In this document: one piece after another, positions 10,993-21,345 of the stretch
Layout of the letters: each line of letters begins with the position of its first letter
Position numbering within the stretch: the first letter of the stretch is position 1
Source: Chondrus crispus
Lineage: Eukaryota > Rhodophyta > Florideophyceae > Gigartinales > Gigartinaceae
Length of the DNA: 64,000 nt
Direction of reading: 5' to 3'
Assembly (NCBI RefSeq): GCF_000350225.1
Contig: NW_005178992.1
Location: 228,755-292,754 of the forward strand
Made by a program: the position numbers and the translations under genes
The notes under the pieces: generated by a model
What the model was told of the DNA's origin: nothing
Database searches by the model: none
What the model saw: the letters and a program-made list of their open reading frames with translations, nothing else

Positions 10993-11829
10993 AATTCTTT
11001 TAACATCAGTTCAGTCGGACTCGGATCGCGACGACAGTTTTCTCGATACAGTCCCGACAGCATGTGCAATATCTGGCCCGGTCCGTGTGGATAGGTGTAG
11101 CAGACCACCAATAGCTTTCCGATAATTGTTTGAGAGAAGGGTTTCTCCGTATCCGTGCTATCTCTATTTCCCTTGTTCTTTTCAGGCTACATGAGCGTGC
11201 TGGTATGGTTGCACTTATCTATCGAGAAAGTTGCCAAAAGTTGCTTCAAATATTCTTGCTGTTCCAGAAATATCACTTTCGTGAGAAAATGAAACCTCAC
11301 ACCTAGAAATACAGTAACACGACCTAGATCTTTCACTTTGAATTCAGCCTTCAGCTCCTTCTTCACATTTATAATCAAGCTTTCACGCAATGCAACCAGA
11401 AGCATGTCATCAACATAGATGATTATCAATACGAATTTCCCGTTTTTGTTCCGTAGAACAAATATGCATTGGTCGCTTTTCAGCTGAATATACTTCAATC
11501 TTTTCATTGCAGCATTCCAATGTCTATTCCATATTCAGAGGCATTCTTCACTTCATAAATCGCCCTTAACAGCCTCAAGCATTCTCCCTTCTTTAGACCA
11601 ACCCCGATGCCTTGTAGAGGGCGCATATATATATGATCTCAGACTCGTCCAGATTGCCAATCAAAAATGCCGTTTTGACGTCCATTTGATGAACATGGCC
11701 GTCCATTGCCGTGATTAAATTTAGCAACAATCTGAGAGAAGTGATGTCAATTATCGGTGAATAAGTATTCTCAACTTGCCTAGCCCTTCGCAAAAACACG
11801 AGCTTTAAAACATCCGAAGCGAGAATTAG
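10993..11829 (-). pseudogene. Ty1/copia RT, degenerate, downstream of the solo LTR
   Basis: Two ORFs in different frames (11799-11593 and 11507-11187). The first carries HQMDVKTAFLIGNLDE and an upstream 'ARVFAKG'-like stretch in another frame; the second carries the catalytic IIYVDDMLLV. Several frameshifts separate them. The RT is cut at 11829 by a solo LTR and resumes at 12430. Confidence 0.85.
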
Positions 11830-12429
11830 TGTGGTATAACCCCAAACGGAAATTCGGAAATTAGATTAGGGTTAGATCAGCGCCAGTAAGGCACGAGCCT
11901 TACAGCTACGCGCGCACACACGTGTCCTCCACGTGTACGGGACGCGTACTACACGTGGACTGTCAGCCCCGACGGCTGAAAGCGTTACAGTGTCGGCCGA
12001 CCGGCACTACTGTAGAGTTATGATAGACTACAATGTACATTAAATATGAGCGGACCGCCGGCGGTGGAGGACGACAAGCACGGACTTGTCAACGATCCTC
12101 CACCTTGGTCCGCCCGCTTACTTTTAGGTACTTCCGTCCGTTTTACCTAGGAGTCGCACCGCGCGCAGGTTGAGGACGCGCGTAGCACGCCCACGAGCCG
12201 GCTCCGCCTTTGCCCGTCGGTACTGGATCATCACCCAGTACCGCTCCGGGGCGTCTAGGCGTAGAACCGCTCGCGCGTTCGCGCGTCCTCCCCGATCCCG
12301 CTCTACCACTGCTACCTCGAGCCCGTGTTCGGTACCGTGAGTGGGCCGTGCTTCTATCTTCCCGCCGATCGGGGTCTTTTCGAACTGTCAGTACTCACCC
12401 CCCTCGTCGTTGGGGGTGATTATACTACA
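11830..12429 (+). mobile_element. Solo LTR of gypsy type (CACGTG family), inserted in copia RT
   Basis: 600 bp beginning TGTGGTATAACCCC and ending GATTATACTACA (TG...CA). Flanks are ATTAG and ATTAC, a 4/5-matched target duplication. Removing it with one flank copy puts the copia RT pieces back in one frame. It shares its layout with the LTRs at 33777-34389, 38903-39563 and 49585 onward: CACACGTGT and CACGTG motifs, a CTGTCAGCC...GGCTG hairpin, then an ATTAAATATGAGCGG TATA-like box at about 12040. Confidence 0.8.
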
Positions 12430-12562
12430 ATTACGACCTTCTTGATGGTAAAAATTAGCTTCGAGTCAATTACATGAGTATCACGAGGAGAGACTTGAGC
12501 TTTCCATGTCTTGTTGTCTTGCAGTGCTTTGACTTCCGCATCAATTGCTTCTCTCCGATCCG
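12430..12562 (-). pseudogene. Ty1/copia RT N-terminal piece
   Basis: REAIDAEVKALQDNKTW and SKLIFTIKK are the start of a copia RT. It lies upstream of the solo LTR and joins directly at about 12562 to gypsy pol in the same orientation. The copia gag, protease and integrase that should precede it are absent. Confidence 0.8.
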
Positions 12563-13870
12563 CACCAGCAACCAACAGGGCGCCAATCGTTTGGCAAGTC
12601 ATGCTCCTGGAGCAGCGTGCAGCCTAGCTGGTAGGCACTCGCGTCGGTTTCGATCATGTACGGTCGGCCATGTCGAGGCAACGCAAGAATCAGTGGTTTG
12701 ATCTTCCGTTTCTTCAACGCTTCGAAAGATTGAAGCTGGGCCTCCGTCGGTTCATCGAAGTTAGGGTCCGCGTCTTTGCGCGTTATGTTCGTTAAAGGAC
12801 GGGAATTCTTCGCCAACCCCTTCACGAAGCGGCAGTAGTCGTTGCATGCCCCGAGGAAAGAGCGCACTTGCGTCTACGTCCTCGAGAACGTGAATATGTT
12901 GAAGACATACGTCGCCGCTTCGGCGAAACTCAGCCTACCTGGAGAAATGACGTGCCCCAGGTAGTGCACCTTCGAACGGAAGAAGCTGCACTTTTTGAGC
13001 TTAAGGGAAATACCGGCGGTCCTCAACAAGCTCAAGACGAGGTCCAGGTACCTTGTGTGTTCCGCGTGCGTACGCGAGAGCACAATGACGTCGTCTAGAT
13101 ATACGAGGCATATCTGCCACCGTATGCCGGATAAGATAATGTCTAATGCCCGTTGGAAGATGGCCGGTGCCCCCTTCAACCCGAATAGCATGCGTAAGTG
13201 GCGGAACGTACCCATATGCGTCGTGAAACTAGTTTTATCCCGGTCCCCCGGCGCGACCGGGATCTTCTGGTAGCCTGAGTTGCGGTCCAACGTCGTAAAT
13301 ACGGCGGCATCTACAAACGAATCGATGCCGTCATCCATGGGGGCAGCGGATACGAATCCGGCGCCGTCCTGGCGTTCAGGCGACGGTAATCAACGCAGAA
13401 CCGAAGAGAGCCGTCTTTCTTCGGTACGAGCACCACCGGAGACGCCCATTCGGTGCTCGCCGGTTCGATAACCCCGGCGTTCAACATCTTGTTGACCACC
13501 TTCGCGACCATTTCGCACATCGCGGGCCCCTTACAGTAGGGCATCGAGCGTATCGGCTTCGTACCCGGTTCGAGGGCAATGCGGTGCACCGTGGCTCGAA
13601 TCGTTCCGAGCACACCGCTCCACAAGCTCGAGTGCTTACGGAACATCTCGAGTACGTGGCCACGGAGCTGGTCATCATCGATATATGACAAGTCGATTTC
13701 TTTTTCCCAATCCGTCGGCGGATTTTCGGGATCCTTTTCCTGGGGGAGTACAGTACCCCCTGCCGTCGTTTGGCATAAAGGAGACCGTTCGTTCGAGTTG
13801 ACCACTCCGCCCCCGACGTTTGTCTTATCGTCGGAGTTAGATCGGCTGACTCCTACCTATCAACCTTGAT
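12563..13870 (-). pseudogene. Ty3/gypsy RT and start of RNase H
   Basis: Reading from 13870 down: the RT opening (TKPIRSMPYCKGPAMCEMV, GVIEPASTEWASPVVLVPKK, DGSLRFCVDYRRLN), a frameshift near 13335, then TTLDRNSGYQKIPV, FGLKGAPAIFQRALD and catalytic CLVYLDDVIVLSR, then KVHYLGHVISPGRLSF. After an in-frame TAG at about 12871 come VRSFLGACNDYCRFV and the RNase H start (MIETDASAYQLGCTLLQE). It stops at the copia junction near 12562; the rest of RNase H, integrase and the 3' LTR are missing. It continues the protease at 14105-14791. Confidence 0.92.
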
Positions 13871-14791
13871 CGGTTAAGTCAGTCAGGTGCAGTGCGAGTG
13901 CGATCCCCTCGTAGACCCTACGTTCGGGCGTGAGGATTGGGAGGGGGTTGCGCTTCGCGTATTCTAAGACGGTGTGCTTCGGAAGCCGCCTTTCCCGCCG
14001 CGAGAAAATCGCGACGACAACATCGAAGGTCTGCTTCGGTAGGACCTCTGCGACGCCATTCGTCAGCCTCACACCATATCGGTGTTGGGGTGAGGGCTTC
14101 GGCTCTAGCAACACGAGGCCCCTACCCGCGGTGGTGACGCGCACTCGGGCTTGCGAAATCGCAGGGATTGTGACCAAGCGGGCGGTTCGGATCGCTTGCG
14201 GGGCCTCCTCGCGTACATCCGGCCGACTTGTTTGGTGTCCGTGCCGCCGGGAAAGGGAAGTCGGCTCCCCTCTCCGTCTATTATGGCTACGGAGCCACCG
14301 TGACGAAGTTCGAGCTTCTGTCTGTCGATGTCGAAGCTGCGTACATGGGCAGCGATGAACGCGGTCCCAAGTACAACGGGAACCGCGAGTTGCTCGGCCA
14401 CCACGAACCGTTTCCGGAATGTCATGTTCCGAAGCCGGACTGCGAGGCGGACGACCGCCGTAAGTCGAAGCGGGTTACTTCTCGCGCCCGGCAGTCGTGG
14501 TAATGGCGCGTCCCGTATTACATAGCGTGTCAAGTCGGGAGGAAGGTCGGCTTTCCTCACTAAGTAGTACCCCGAGCACGTATTGACGGCGATCGTGTGG
14601 GGTTTGAACGCGTTGCCCCCGGTGGCTATGGAGCCAAGAACGTTATAGATCTTCGAAGTCATGAGGAATACGATGCCGTCGACTTCCTTGGGCGTGACCG
14701 GATCCTCGAAGTCGTTCCGCCGGGGTCGTCGTCTTCGGTTCTGGTCCCTCTTGCGTTTCCTTCCTCCCTGAATCTTGGGGCGCCCGCGTAT
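13860..14791 (-). pseudogene. Ty3/gypsy protease and protease-RT linker, copy 2
   Basis: The protease-like ORF (14791-14105) matches copy 1 at 20-706. A frameshift around 14220-14260 moves the reading into a second ORF (14177-13860), with EEAPQAIRTARLVTIP leading into it. This linker joins protease to RT. The N-terminus is cut at 14791 by the CACTG end of the large DNA transposon. Across the insertion, the gag side at 30775 onward encodes another Arg-rich stretch that would read into this ORF in frame once the insertion and one AT are ignored. Confidence 0.75.
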
Positions 14792-14807
14792 CACTGCGTC
14801 GGCAAAA
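14792..14807 (+). repeat. Left terminal inverted repeat of the 16-kb element
   Basis: CACTGCGTCGGCAAAA, preceded by AT. Exact reverse complement of 30757-30772. Confidence 0.8.
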
Positions 14808-15980
14808 ACGTGAAAACAATAAAAAGTATTGTTTTAGGGCGATGGTTTTAAAGACCTTACGAAACATTGTCCAAAGGCAATGTTTTTACATGGAAAACAT
14901 TAATATTATTGTCCAAGGACAGTAGTTAGATTGCAATAATAACAGTACTATTGTATGTGTTGCGGTAATACATTTAGACCTATGAAACATTCTCAATGTT
15001 GTCTATGAACGATACATCGTCACCTTTCTGAAACAACAGAATTTTTGTGTATGAACATTTCAAATATTGTTTAAAAGCGAGGAAATGACTTGAAATCACA
15101 AAATTAACGAGTCAAAAATGCGCAGTTGTGCAAGGGCTGTGAGTCACAATTTCTGTAACATTTGAAGATGTCCATGGTGCCGAGGGTAGAGAGCTGTTAA
15201 GCAGACACTTGTCAGAACTCTTGACAAGGTGGGATAACGCACGTTTTTCATCAGAACAAACTGATCACATCACAAATTCAACTCAAAGCCACACACCTAA
15301 CCCGTGTGTACAGTTCATGCGTCGCCGATTTGCGGTCCTGTGTCCACCTCCTAACCTAGGACGCTCTCATTCAGAAATCTAGTTGATCGCAGGACGCTGG
15401 TGCCAATCCGCAGTATGGCCTTAAATAGCAGTTTCAGGATGTTGCAGACTCGCGCGTTGCTAAAAAATATTCGCCACCCGGGACGAAGGGGCTTATTTCT
15501 GCTAAAGAATGGCGTTTTACTGCATTGTTTATCGCGTTTGTACGGATGTGTTCGACAACCCTATGAAGTCTTTGTGGCTGTCATATTTTGTAGACGTGAC
15601 TATAACGAGGTGCATGACTAGATACTAATTTTTGCTTGACCTTATGTACCAAAGACGTGCGTCAAGTACTCATCTGTCACGAAAGAGCTGGTCTCGGCCA
15701 CAGCCTGAAAGCCTCATATAATGAAGTACGGGGGTTGTACTCCGAGAGACCCGCACACGTGTTCAGAAACACATGTAGCTCTGCCCCACGCTCGACTGGA
15801 TGGTTGGAGCATGGGACGCCACCGCATCGAGAATGTCTTCAGCTGTGGGAAAACAGTTTCCACAGCCTGCACCTCAGAAACCTCGCTTGGTGTGGCTGAA
15901 AGCCTCTCCGCGAACACATTCCTTACAGGATCCACTGCTTGCAGCCATGATTTTGAGAGAGGGTGATTGTACGACATGCT
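14808..15980. other. Left subterminal region, no recognised gene
   Basis: AT-rich at 14808-15140 with at least six ATTGT/ACAAT motifs, including two related blocks, ATTGTCCAAAGG and ATTGTCCAAGGA. These may be transposase-binding subterminal repeats. A reverse ORF (15977-15714, 87 residues) directly follows the small gene below but has no recognisable domain. Confidence 0.5.
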
Positions 15981-16624
15981 TCACAGATCAAACTCTCGGC
16001 TCATTCGGACAAGGGCATCCACAGTGTCATTTCGACGCACGTATGGCACACATTTTCCAACCAACATCGCCGCCGCTGAATTCTCATCAATCTCATCTGC
16101 AATATACAACTCCAGAAGACGAATGGCTTCATGCACCGTTACCTCTTTTCCTCCTGCTTTCCTACTTCGCACAAAAGTTTTCATATCCGCGACAGATTCT
16201 CTGCCCATAACTGTCCATAACTATTTGCATGAGGGGAAGTTATCTTCTCGAGCTGGGTGCAAGCAGCAAGACAATTCGATTCTTGGAACGATGGCTTGAA
16301 CTAAACAGTACCAGACAAGGAATGAACAGCGCGGGCCAAGTTCTCATACTCTTCCAATGTACAGTCTACCTCAGATCGAATGCTTCCCGTAGAGCTTTCT
16401 TCGAAATGTGAGTCCTCCTCTGTGTCGCTTTGTCGCGGTCTAAAGTTAGGCACCCGCTTGTGGATGAGTACCAATGTTTTCTGTCTCAAAGTATTTAGGA
16501 GACGTGCACATTGCCGTTCTGCTGTTGATCCGGACCCGATCCGAGAAAAGAATTGAACCTGCGCCACAACCATGCGCTCGATTTCTTCAACTCGAGATAA
16601 AAGCGTAGCAACTGTCCCCTCCAC
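15981..16624 (-). CDS. Unknown small gene of the 16-kb element, two exons
   Basis: The upstream ORF (16624-16312) is charged with a predicted coiled-coil start (LLSRVEEIERMVVAQVQFF) and an acidic Ser/Glu tract. The downstream ORF (16210-15981) contains VHEAIRLLELYIADEIDE and ends SREFDL before a stop. A minus-strand GTACTG...GGACAG interval (16311-16211, 101 bases) would splice them in frame. Upstream of 16624 a TTTATAG acceptor-like site suggests a further 5' exon. It could be an accessory DNA-binding protein like TnpA of plant CACTA elements, but I see no diagnostic motif. Confidence 0.4.
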
Positions 16625-16732
16625 GCTATAAATTCATGAGTTTTCTCCCGCCTCCGCATTAAAAGCATCATTCCCGCTCTGACGAATGATATGTTCTCCA
16701 TGTGTGTCTTAGCCAACCTGTCCTGAGAACTC

Positions 16733-17182
16733 TTAAAAGCGCCACCGCCACTGAATGGCGTTATCTTCCACTAAGCGAATATAATCCTGAAGAATCCATA
16801 CATTCCCGTGCTGTTCATTGAACCCCTCACGTGCAACATACTTCATTTTTGCCTTCATTTTTCCCTCAACCACGTCTTTGGTCACCAACTCCACTCGCCA
16901 CCAAACAGATTCAATCGTTCTCTCACCACGTCTCCGTCCTTCCCCTTTAATTATTTCGCTGTCCCACAGGAGCTCAATGAGTATCCCAGGTACCAGAGAC
17001 TGCATCTCGGTGGGCTTTTCATCCTTGCTAATGGTTTCTCGTCCCGAAAACATCGTCATTGACAACAAATTCTGCCAATCCCATGCCCCTATCCGCATCA
17101 TCTTCTCGCTCATGTCAATTTCAATATGTACAAAATTTGTTCCAAAATTTGTTTCGAAATTTAAATAATCTCCGTACCGCAC
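16733..17182 (-). CDS. Unknown 149-residue ORF, possible upstream exon
   Basis: A tryptophan- and charge-rich ORF (WDWQNLL, WWRVELVTKDVVEG, FNEQHGNVWILQDYIRLVED) that looks protein-like rather than random. On the minus strand its first codons follow a CTACAG acceptor-like site. It lies upstream of the small gene at 15981-16624 on the same strand and may be an exon of it. No family recognised. It starts just beyond the end of the duplicated block. Confidence 0.4.
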   Translation of the reverse strand: MRYGDYLNFETNFGTNFVHIEIDMSEKMMRIGAWDWQNLLSMTMFSGRETISKDEKPTEMQSLVPGILIELLWDSEIIKGEGRRRGERTIESVWWRVELVTKDVVEGKMKAKMKYVAREGFNEQHGNVWILQDYIRLVEDNAIQWRWRF

Positions 17183-17282
17183 CTGTAGCTGTAGGAGTTG
17201 GCATCAGAACAAGCTCGCCCAGATTTGTTTGCGCTCAACCAAAAAGACTTTCTGGGCTTGTACGAATATGTAAGCTCTTTCT

Positions 17283-17594
17283 TTGCTATTCACTCATATA
17301 TGCTTCCCAAAGCTTTACTGTCATTTTCCCGCGAAACAAGTGGAACGAACTTCGAAACCGTTCCCAGCCCGAACAGAAACGGTCGCATGCCCAGTTTGCC
17401 GCGCTTCAAGTCTTGATGAGCTCCCCTTTCAGCGTTCCGTTCGGATGGTTGTGCGGAGTGTTTTCCAAAACTCCCCTTCAATTTCGAAGACCCACCCCAT
17501 CTCCCAGGAAAACACTTCGCGTTCGGCGTCTAAGCCCGCCCAGCAGTTAAAAAGTTCTTCACCACCCCCTCCAGCTACCACGCACCCAGCCTAA
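17283..17594 (+). CDS. Possible first exon of the long forward gene
   Basis: From about 17330 this frame encodes a Ser/Pro-rich stretch with a CPVC motif (ETVACPVCRASSLDELPF) and ends in a poly-Ser/Pro tract. The next ORF begins right after a TTCTTTGCAG acceptor-like site at about 17679 and opens with the same Ser/Pro/Thr-rich composition, so splicing between them is plausible. A single CPVC is too little to name a zinc finger. Confidence 0.35.
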   Translation: MLFTHICFPKLYCHFPAKQVERTSKPFPARTETVACPVCRASSLDELPFQRSVRMVVRSVFQNSPSISKTHPISQENTSRSASKPAQQLKSSSPPPPATTHPA

Positions 17595-17672
17595 TCTCCT
17601 CCAGCTTCTCCACTTCCTTCAAACCCGGTTTGATCACGACCTCCGTCGTCCTCTCACTTATAAAAATGTTCT

Positions 17673-18803
17673 TTGCAGTCTACTGAAACGGCGTCGTCCC
17701 GTGCTCCGCCCCCTTCAACAACAAGCGCATCTCGCCACACTACCGCACCTGCTTCCCTTCAATTACCGTTGCCTTCAAGTTTGAAGGCGGCTCAAGATGC
17801 AACACCCACTTCTGTTCCTGTTTTTGTTTCAAGGACTTCACCTTCAGCTGACATTGCACTGAGGACACAGCGCTATTCCTCCCGTTTAAGATTTAGAGAA
17901 GACTGTGAGGAACCTGCTGTTAAAGTCCTTGCTCCTCCACCATCCAACGCTACAGAAAGAATGGAAAACATGCGTAGGAGACCTACGGCGTCTGTACAAG
18001 AAAAAAGACTTTCAGCACAGGCCCGTATTCCTGACGTCGAGAAGCGTCGAAGACTAGAAGCCTCTCATAACGAGTCTGGATGTTCGGACCTTACCACGCA
18101 GCCTCCCACATCGAATTTGTCCGAGCCTGTGACCAGACATTTGCGGCCTTCTCTTCCGAAAAGTTCGTCTCCATCCACAGTGTGGAACCCTAATACCGTC
18201 CCACCCGAAATGAACGCAAAAACAAATTTAACAGCGGAGGGCAACAGCTCGTGTGCTGAATTCGTGCATCAGGTAAATAATATGGTCCAAGAATCCGTTT
18301 CAATCCATGGGCATCGTATTACTAAATCTATGGCAGCCGTGGAGAAAAGGTTACGAGCCGACCTGGCGAGCTGTAGTTCGAAGTTGTTGGACCTAATAAG
18401 AATCAATGCGAATACGGCATCCGCTTTCGAGGAAATCAAACTCCTCATTATTAACAGTACCTCTGGTGGTCCGGGAATACCATCGCGATCAAGGGTACGC
18501 GAAGGATCTTCTAAAGTGACATCGATTAAAAACCTTGAAAAGGAAGTACTCAAGGACAACTCGACAGTCATTATTGAAATCAACGCAGCGGTAAATGCAT
18601 ATACTGCTTCAAGGTCAGTTGCGCAGACTCTATCTTCGTTCATGGACGTCTATCACAATACCCGAGATGACACTAGGATGACATCGCGAGTCGCCATCGT
18701 ACTGCTGTTTGGCCTGAAACAGAATCAATTACGGACTGAATTCAAACGAAGACTGGGAAAAAACGTGCAAGTTTCTGATTCAGTGCAGAGAAACGCGCGG
18801 TGA
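17673..18803 (+). CDS. Long forward gene of the 16-kb element, segment 1
   Basis: 376 codons with no internal stop. Residues 1-60 are Ser/Thr/Pro/Ala-rich; 60-190 are basic and disordered; 200-370 are helical and charged (QVNNMVQESVSIHGHR, MAAVEKRLRADLASCSSKLL, INAAVNAYTASRSV). It is the longest uninterrupted ORF in the element apart from transposase pieces. No catalytic motif or known domain is visible. Position and strand (convergent with the transposase) suggest the element's second protein. The first codon used here is TTG within an acceptor-like site, so the true start is upstream. Confidence 0.55.
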   Translation: MQSTETASSRAPPPSTTSASRHTTAPASLQLPLPSSLKAAQDATPTSVPVFVSRTSPSADIALRTQRYSSRLRFREDCEEPAVKVLAPPPSNATERMENMRRRPTASVQEKRLSAQARIPDVEKRRRLEASHNESGCSDLTTQPPTSNLSEPVTRHLRPSLPKSSSPSTVWNPNTVPPEMNAKTNLTAEGNSSCAEFVHQVNNMVQESVSIHGHRITKSMAAVEKRLRADLASCSSKLLDLIRINANTASAFEEIKLLIINSTSGGPGIPSRSRVREGSSKVTSIKNLEKEVLKDNSTVIIEINAAVNAYTASRSVAQTLSSFMDVYHNTRDDTRMTSRVAIVLLFGLKQNQLRTEFKRRLGKNVQVSDSVQRNAR

Positions 18804-18930
18804 AGAACGCAAGATCGCTCTCCGATTAAATTATCTGAACATATGCAGCAGCATGTACAACCTCTAAAGCCTTTCTTGAGACGGATTTCAATCGCAATGG
18901 AATGGACTTTTATGTCTCTACAAAGCCTGC

Positions 18931-19530
18931 TTGGCAGCAGCCAGGTGTATTGGACAAGCAAACGACGATAATGCGCGAATGCATCATGAGTGTGAGAAGG
19001 CCGAGTTATCTTCGGATCCATTGTGCCCAAATAGGCTCAAGCTTCTCTTCATTGGCAAAAGGATCATCACAATTATTAACGACTGCCTGAGAATTTCTCG
19101 TAATCGCTCGAAGATTGACATGTTCGAGAGCGGCCTCTTCCTACTTGTTGACTGGAGATATTATCTTTCCTTCCATGTCTTTCACTCTTCACCTACCTTG
19201 CGGTTTTTGCACAGCGATGCTGAGTCCATTCCCACCTCCGAAATCCATGATACTAGTGTGGGCTGGGATACACGCACGTCTCTCACTAATCGAAAGCTTC
19301 TGGCTGATTTTATATCGAGAAGCAAAGACCTTGTGATACAAGCGACCTACCCAGTCAACGTCACTGGTGGTACGAATGGCGACAATCGTGTCAGGGAGAT
19401 GATGCGCAATATTAACATCTTGCGAATAGCTCTACGCTTCGTTTGTGCTTATTTTAAATGCGCGGAAGAAACAGCCCTCGGATCCCATTCGTCTATCCTT
19501 CGAAACGTCTATCGAATTGCTCCATTTTAA
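18931..19530 (+). CDS. Long forward gene, segment 2 (unknown)
   Basis: 199 codons in another frame from segment 1. Protein-like composition, with stretches such as KLLFIGKRIITIINDCLRI, RKLLADFISRSKDLVIQATY and MMRNINILRIALRFVCAYF. Probably the next exon or the frameshifted continuation of segment 1. No family recognised. Confidence 0.4.
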   Translation: MAAARCIGQANDDNARMHHECEKAELSSDPLCPNRLKLLFIGKRIITIINDCLRISRNRSKIDMFESGLFLLVDWRYYLSFHVFHSSPTLRFLHSDAESIPTSEIHDTSVGWDTRTSLTNRKLLADFISRSKDLVIQATYPVNVTGGTNGDNRVREMMRNINILRIALRFVCAYFKCAEETALGSHSSILRNVYRIAPF

Positions 19531-19649
19531 GGCAATTGTTCTCGGTTCAAATGAACCGCAATTGTTGAAGTACGCCTACTTATTCTGAGGGGACGGCTGT
19601 AAGTGGGGACGTCACAAGTGAAATCAGCACGGAGCGGCTGCGGAATGAT

Positions 19650-19922
19650 ATGGAGGGTCTAGGAATCGACAGCAAATTACCCATACCCAAAATCACACTG
19701 CGGGACATGCTACCTGGAAGATCAGAGAAGGAGAAAGTTATCTGCGCGCCCTTGAAAATGTCCAAAGATATGTTCTCCAGATTGAATATTAATGTACCCA
19801 GAGACATAGACAGGAGCGAGAGCGCCATGCCAAGTAGCACCAATGATTCGAGAAGAGGAACAGAAGATATCGAATATGAGTTCGACAGTGACGACGATAT
19901 CATGGCGGGAATGCTCGACTAA
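19650..19922 (+). CDS. Long forward gene, segment 3 (unknown, acidic end)
   Basis: 90 codons containing PKITLRDMLPGRSEKEKV and LNINVPRDIDRSESAM, ending in an acidic tail (EYEFDSDDDIMAG). Same frame register as segment 1. The acidic C-terminus could be an activation or protein-interaction tail. No family recognised. Confidence 0.4.
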   Translation: MEGLGIDSKLPIPKITLRDMLPGRSEKEKVICAPLKMSKDMFSRLNINVPRDIDRSESAMPSSTNDSRRGTEDIEYEFDSDDDIMAGMLD

Positions 19923-20101
19923 CAGTTTTTGGGTCTACTTATGGTAGACATGCCCCTTTGGCAGTTCGCCGCGTCGCCGGTCAGACGCACGGAAGGGATC
20001 CCGAGCGAGACGGCACGGTCGACGTTGGAAAAATCGGCAGAGCGAGCGTCCATCAACACTCATAGACATTCCAATTGCAGGGATAATTTCCACTAGGGAA
20101 G

Positions 20102-20810
20102 GTGTCTGATCAGGAAACTAAAACCCCGGAGAAAAGGACGGAGGACGGTAAGGGAAGGCGAAAAGAGTTGCAAGGCCCTGCTGCTCGCGATGTGAAAACA
20201 CCAGCGGCGAAGGGGCTTACCACTGTAAGCGAAGGTGATGCTGGGGATGCCGGTCCAAAGGGAGGGCAAGGAAAAAAGGTCGCGACCACAAAAGCGCCCC
20301 CATCGCCCTCAACGAGGAGACCGGGGAGAAATGCCAAAACACGTGCGGCGGAACAAACTGTACAACAGAGAACTGAAGAAGGCGTGTCGTCTATTGCCCA
20401 AGGAGAAAGTGGGGAGGAGCAGCCTGCTCTTTCTGACGTGCCGCAGTTGCCTGCCACGTTATCCGATTGATGCACTTCCGGTGGGCGGTCCGCCTCTTGC
20501 CACTTTTGCCGGACTCCCTATGTCTGTGCAGCCTCCTGAGGAGAATGGGGGCAATATATCTCCCGTTCTCCTCCGGGCTCTTAAAGAAGGGTATGTCAAT
20601 CGCATGGCGGATGAGGAGGAGAGAGGGAAGATGTCGCAGGTTGTTAAGGTAGGCGCCTTTGAGCAGCAGAACGCTAAAGGAGAGGAAGAAAACTACAGCT
20701 ACGGAGCGGTGCGGCAGTGCGAGAGGGGAGCTTTCCCGAAGGAGGTGGTGAAACTGTCGGCACCTTCTCTTCATCCTCTTCTGGCTTCCCCACGCGCGGC
20801 ACGACGGTAG
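20102..20810 (+). pseudogene. Long forward gene, segment 4 (basic, low complexity, frameshifted)
   Basis: 20102-20470 encodes a Lys/Glu/Pro/Ala-rich stretch. Near 20465 the sensible reading moves to a second frame and continues (PPEENGGNISPVLLRALKEG, MADEEERGKMSQVVKVG) to 20810. The second part runs into the left arm of the 590-bp palindrome, so its 3' end may be altered or duplicated in reverse. Confidence 0.35.
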
Positions 20811-21245
20811 CGCCCTCCCCCACACCCTTCACCTCCGCTTTCCGAATCGGTGGCGGCCATTCCATGAATTTTAGCTGTGTCAAACAGCTCTGTGTCTGTA
20901 ATTCACACGGTTTATTTATGATTTGGCCTTCCAGCCAGCGACTCAACACTGTTGAGTCGGTGGCTGGAAGGTCGGGCTGGCCCGCGACGGTGTGAATTAC
21001 AGACACAGAGCTGTTTGACACAGCTAAAATTCATGGAATGGCCGCCACCGATTCGGAAAGCGGAGGTGAAGGGTGTGGGGGAGGGCGCTACCGTCGTGCC
21101 GCGCGTGGGGAAGCCAGAAGAGGATGAAGAGAAGGTGCCGACAGTTTCACCACCTCCTTCGGGAAAGCTCCCCTCTCGCACTGCCGCACCGCTCCGTAGC
21201 TGTAGTTTTCTTCCTCTCCTTTAGCGTTCTGCTGCTACAAGGCGC
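20653..21245. repeat. 590-bp imperfect palindrome abutting an assembly gap
   Basis: Arms of about 297 bases mirror around 20949. The outer arms 20653-20908 and 20990-21245 are nearly identical in inverse orientation, and the inner stem 20927-20947 pairs with 20951-20971. Two 18-base stretches (20909-20926 and 20972-20989) do not match. The right arm runs straight into the N gap. ORFs on both strands here are mirror copies of each other. It is a fold-back structure or an assembly artefact. Confidence 0.9.
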
Positions 21246-21345
21246 NNNNNNNNNNNNNNNNNNNNNNNNNNNNNNNNNNNNNNNNNNNNNNNNNNNNNNN
21301 NNNNNNNNNNNNNNNNNNNNNNNNNNNNNNNNNNNNNNNNNNNNN
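21246..21345. other. Assembly gap, 100 N
   Basis: Exactly 100 N, probably a placeholder of unknown true length. It begins where the palindrome's right arm ends. Confidence 0.99.

Larger units (their letters stand above)
14086..16684 (+). repeat. Direct duplication, copy 2 (matches 1-2599)
   Basis: See copy 1. Here the block sits in intact context: gypsy pol continues to the left and the transposon continues to the right, so this locus is the likely source. One substitution in 2599 bases implies a recent event or an assembly duplicate. Confidence 0.95.

Noticed and set aside
20674-21224. Matching ORF pairs on opposite strands as two related genes
   Set aside because: They are the two arms of the palindrome read in opposite directions.
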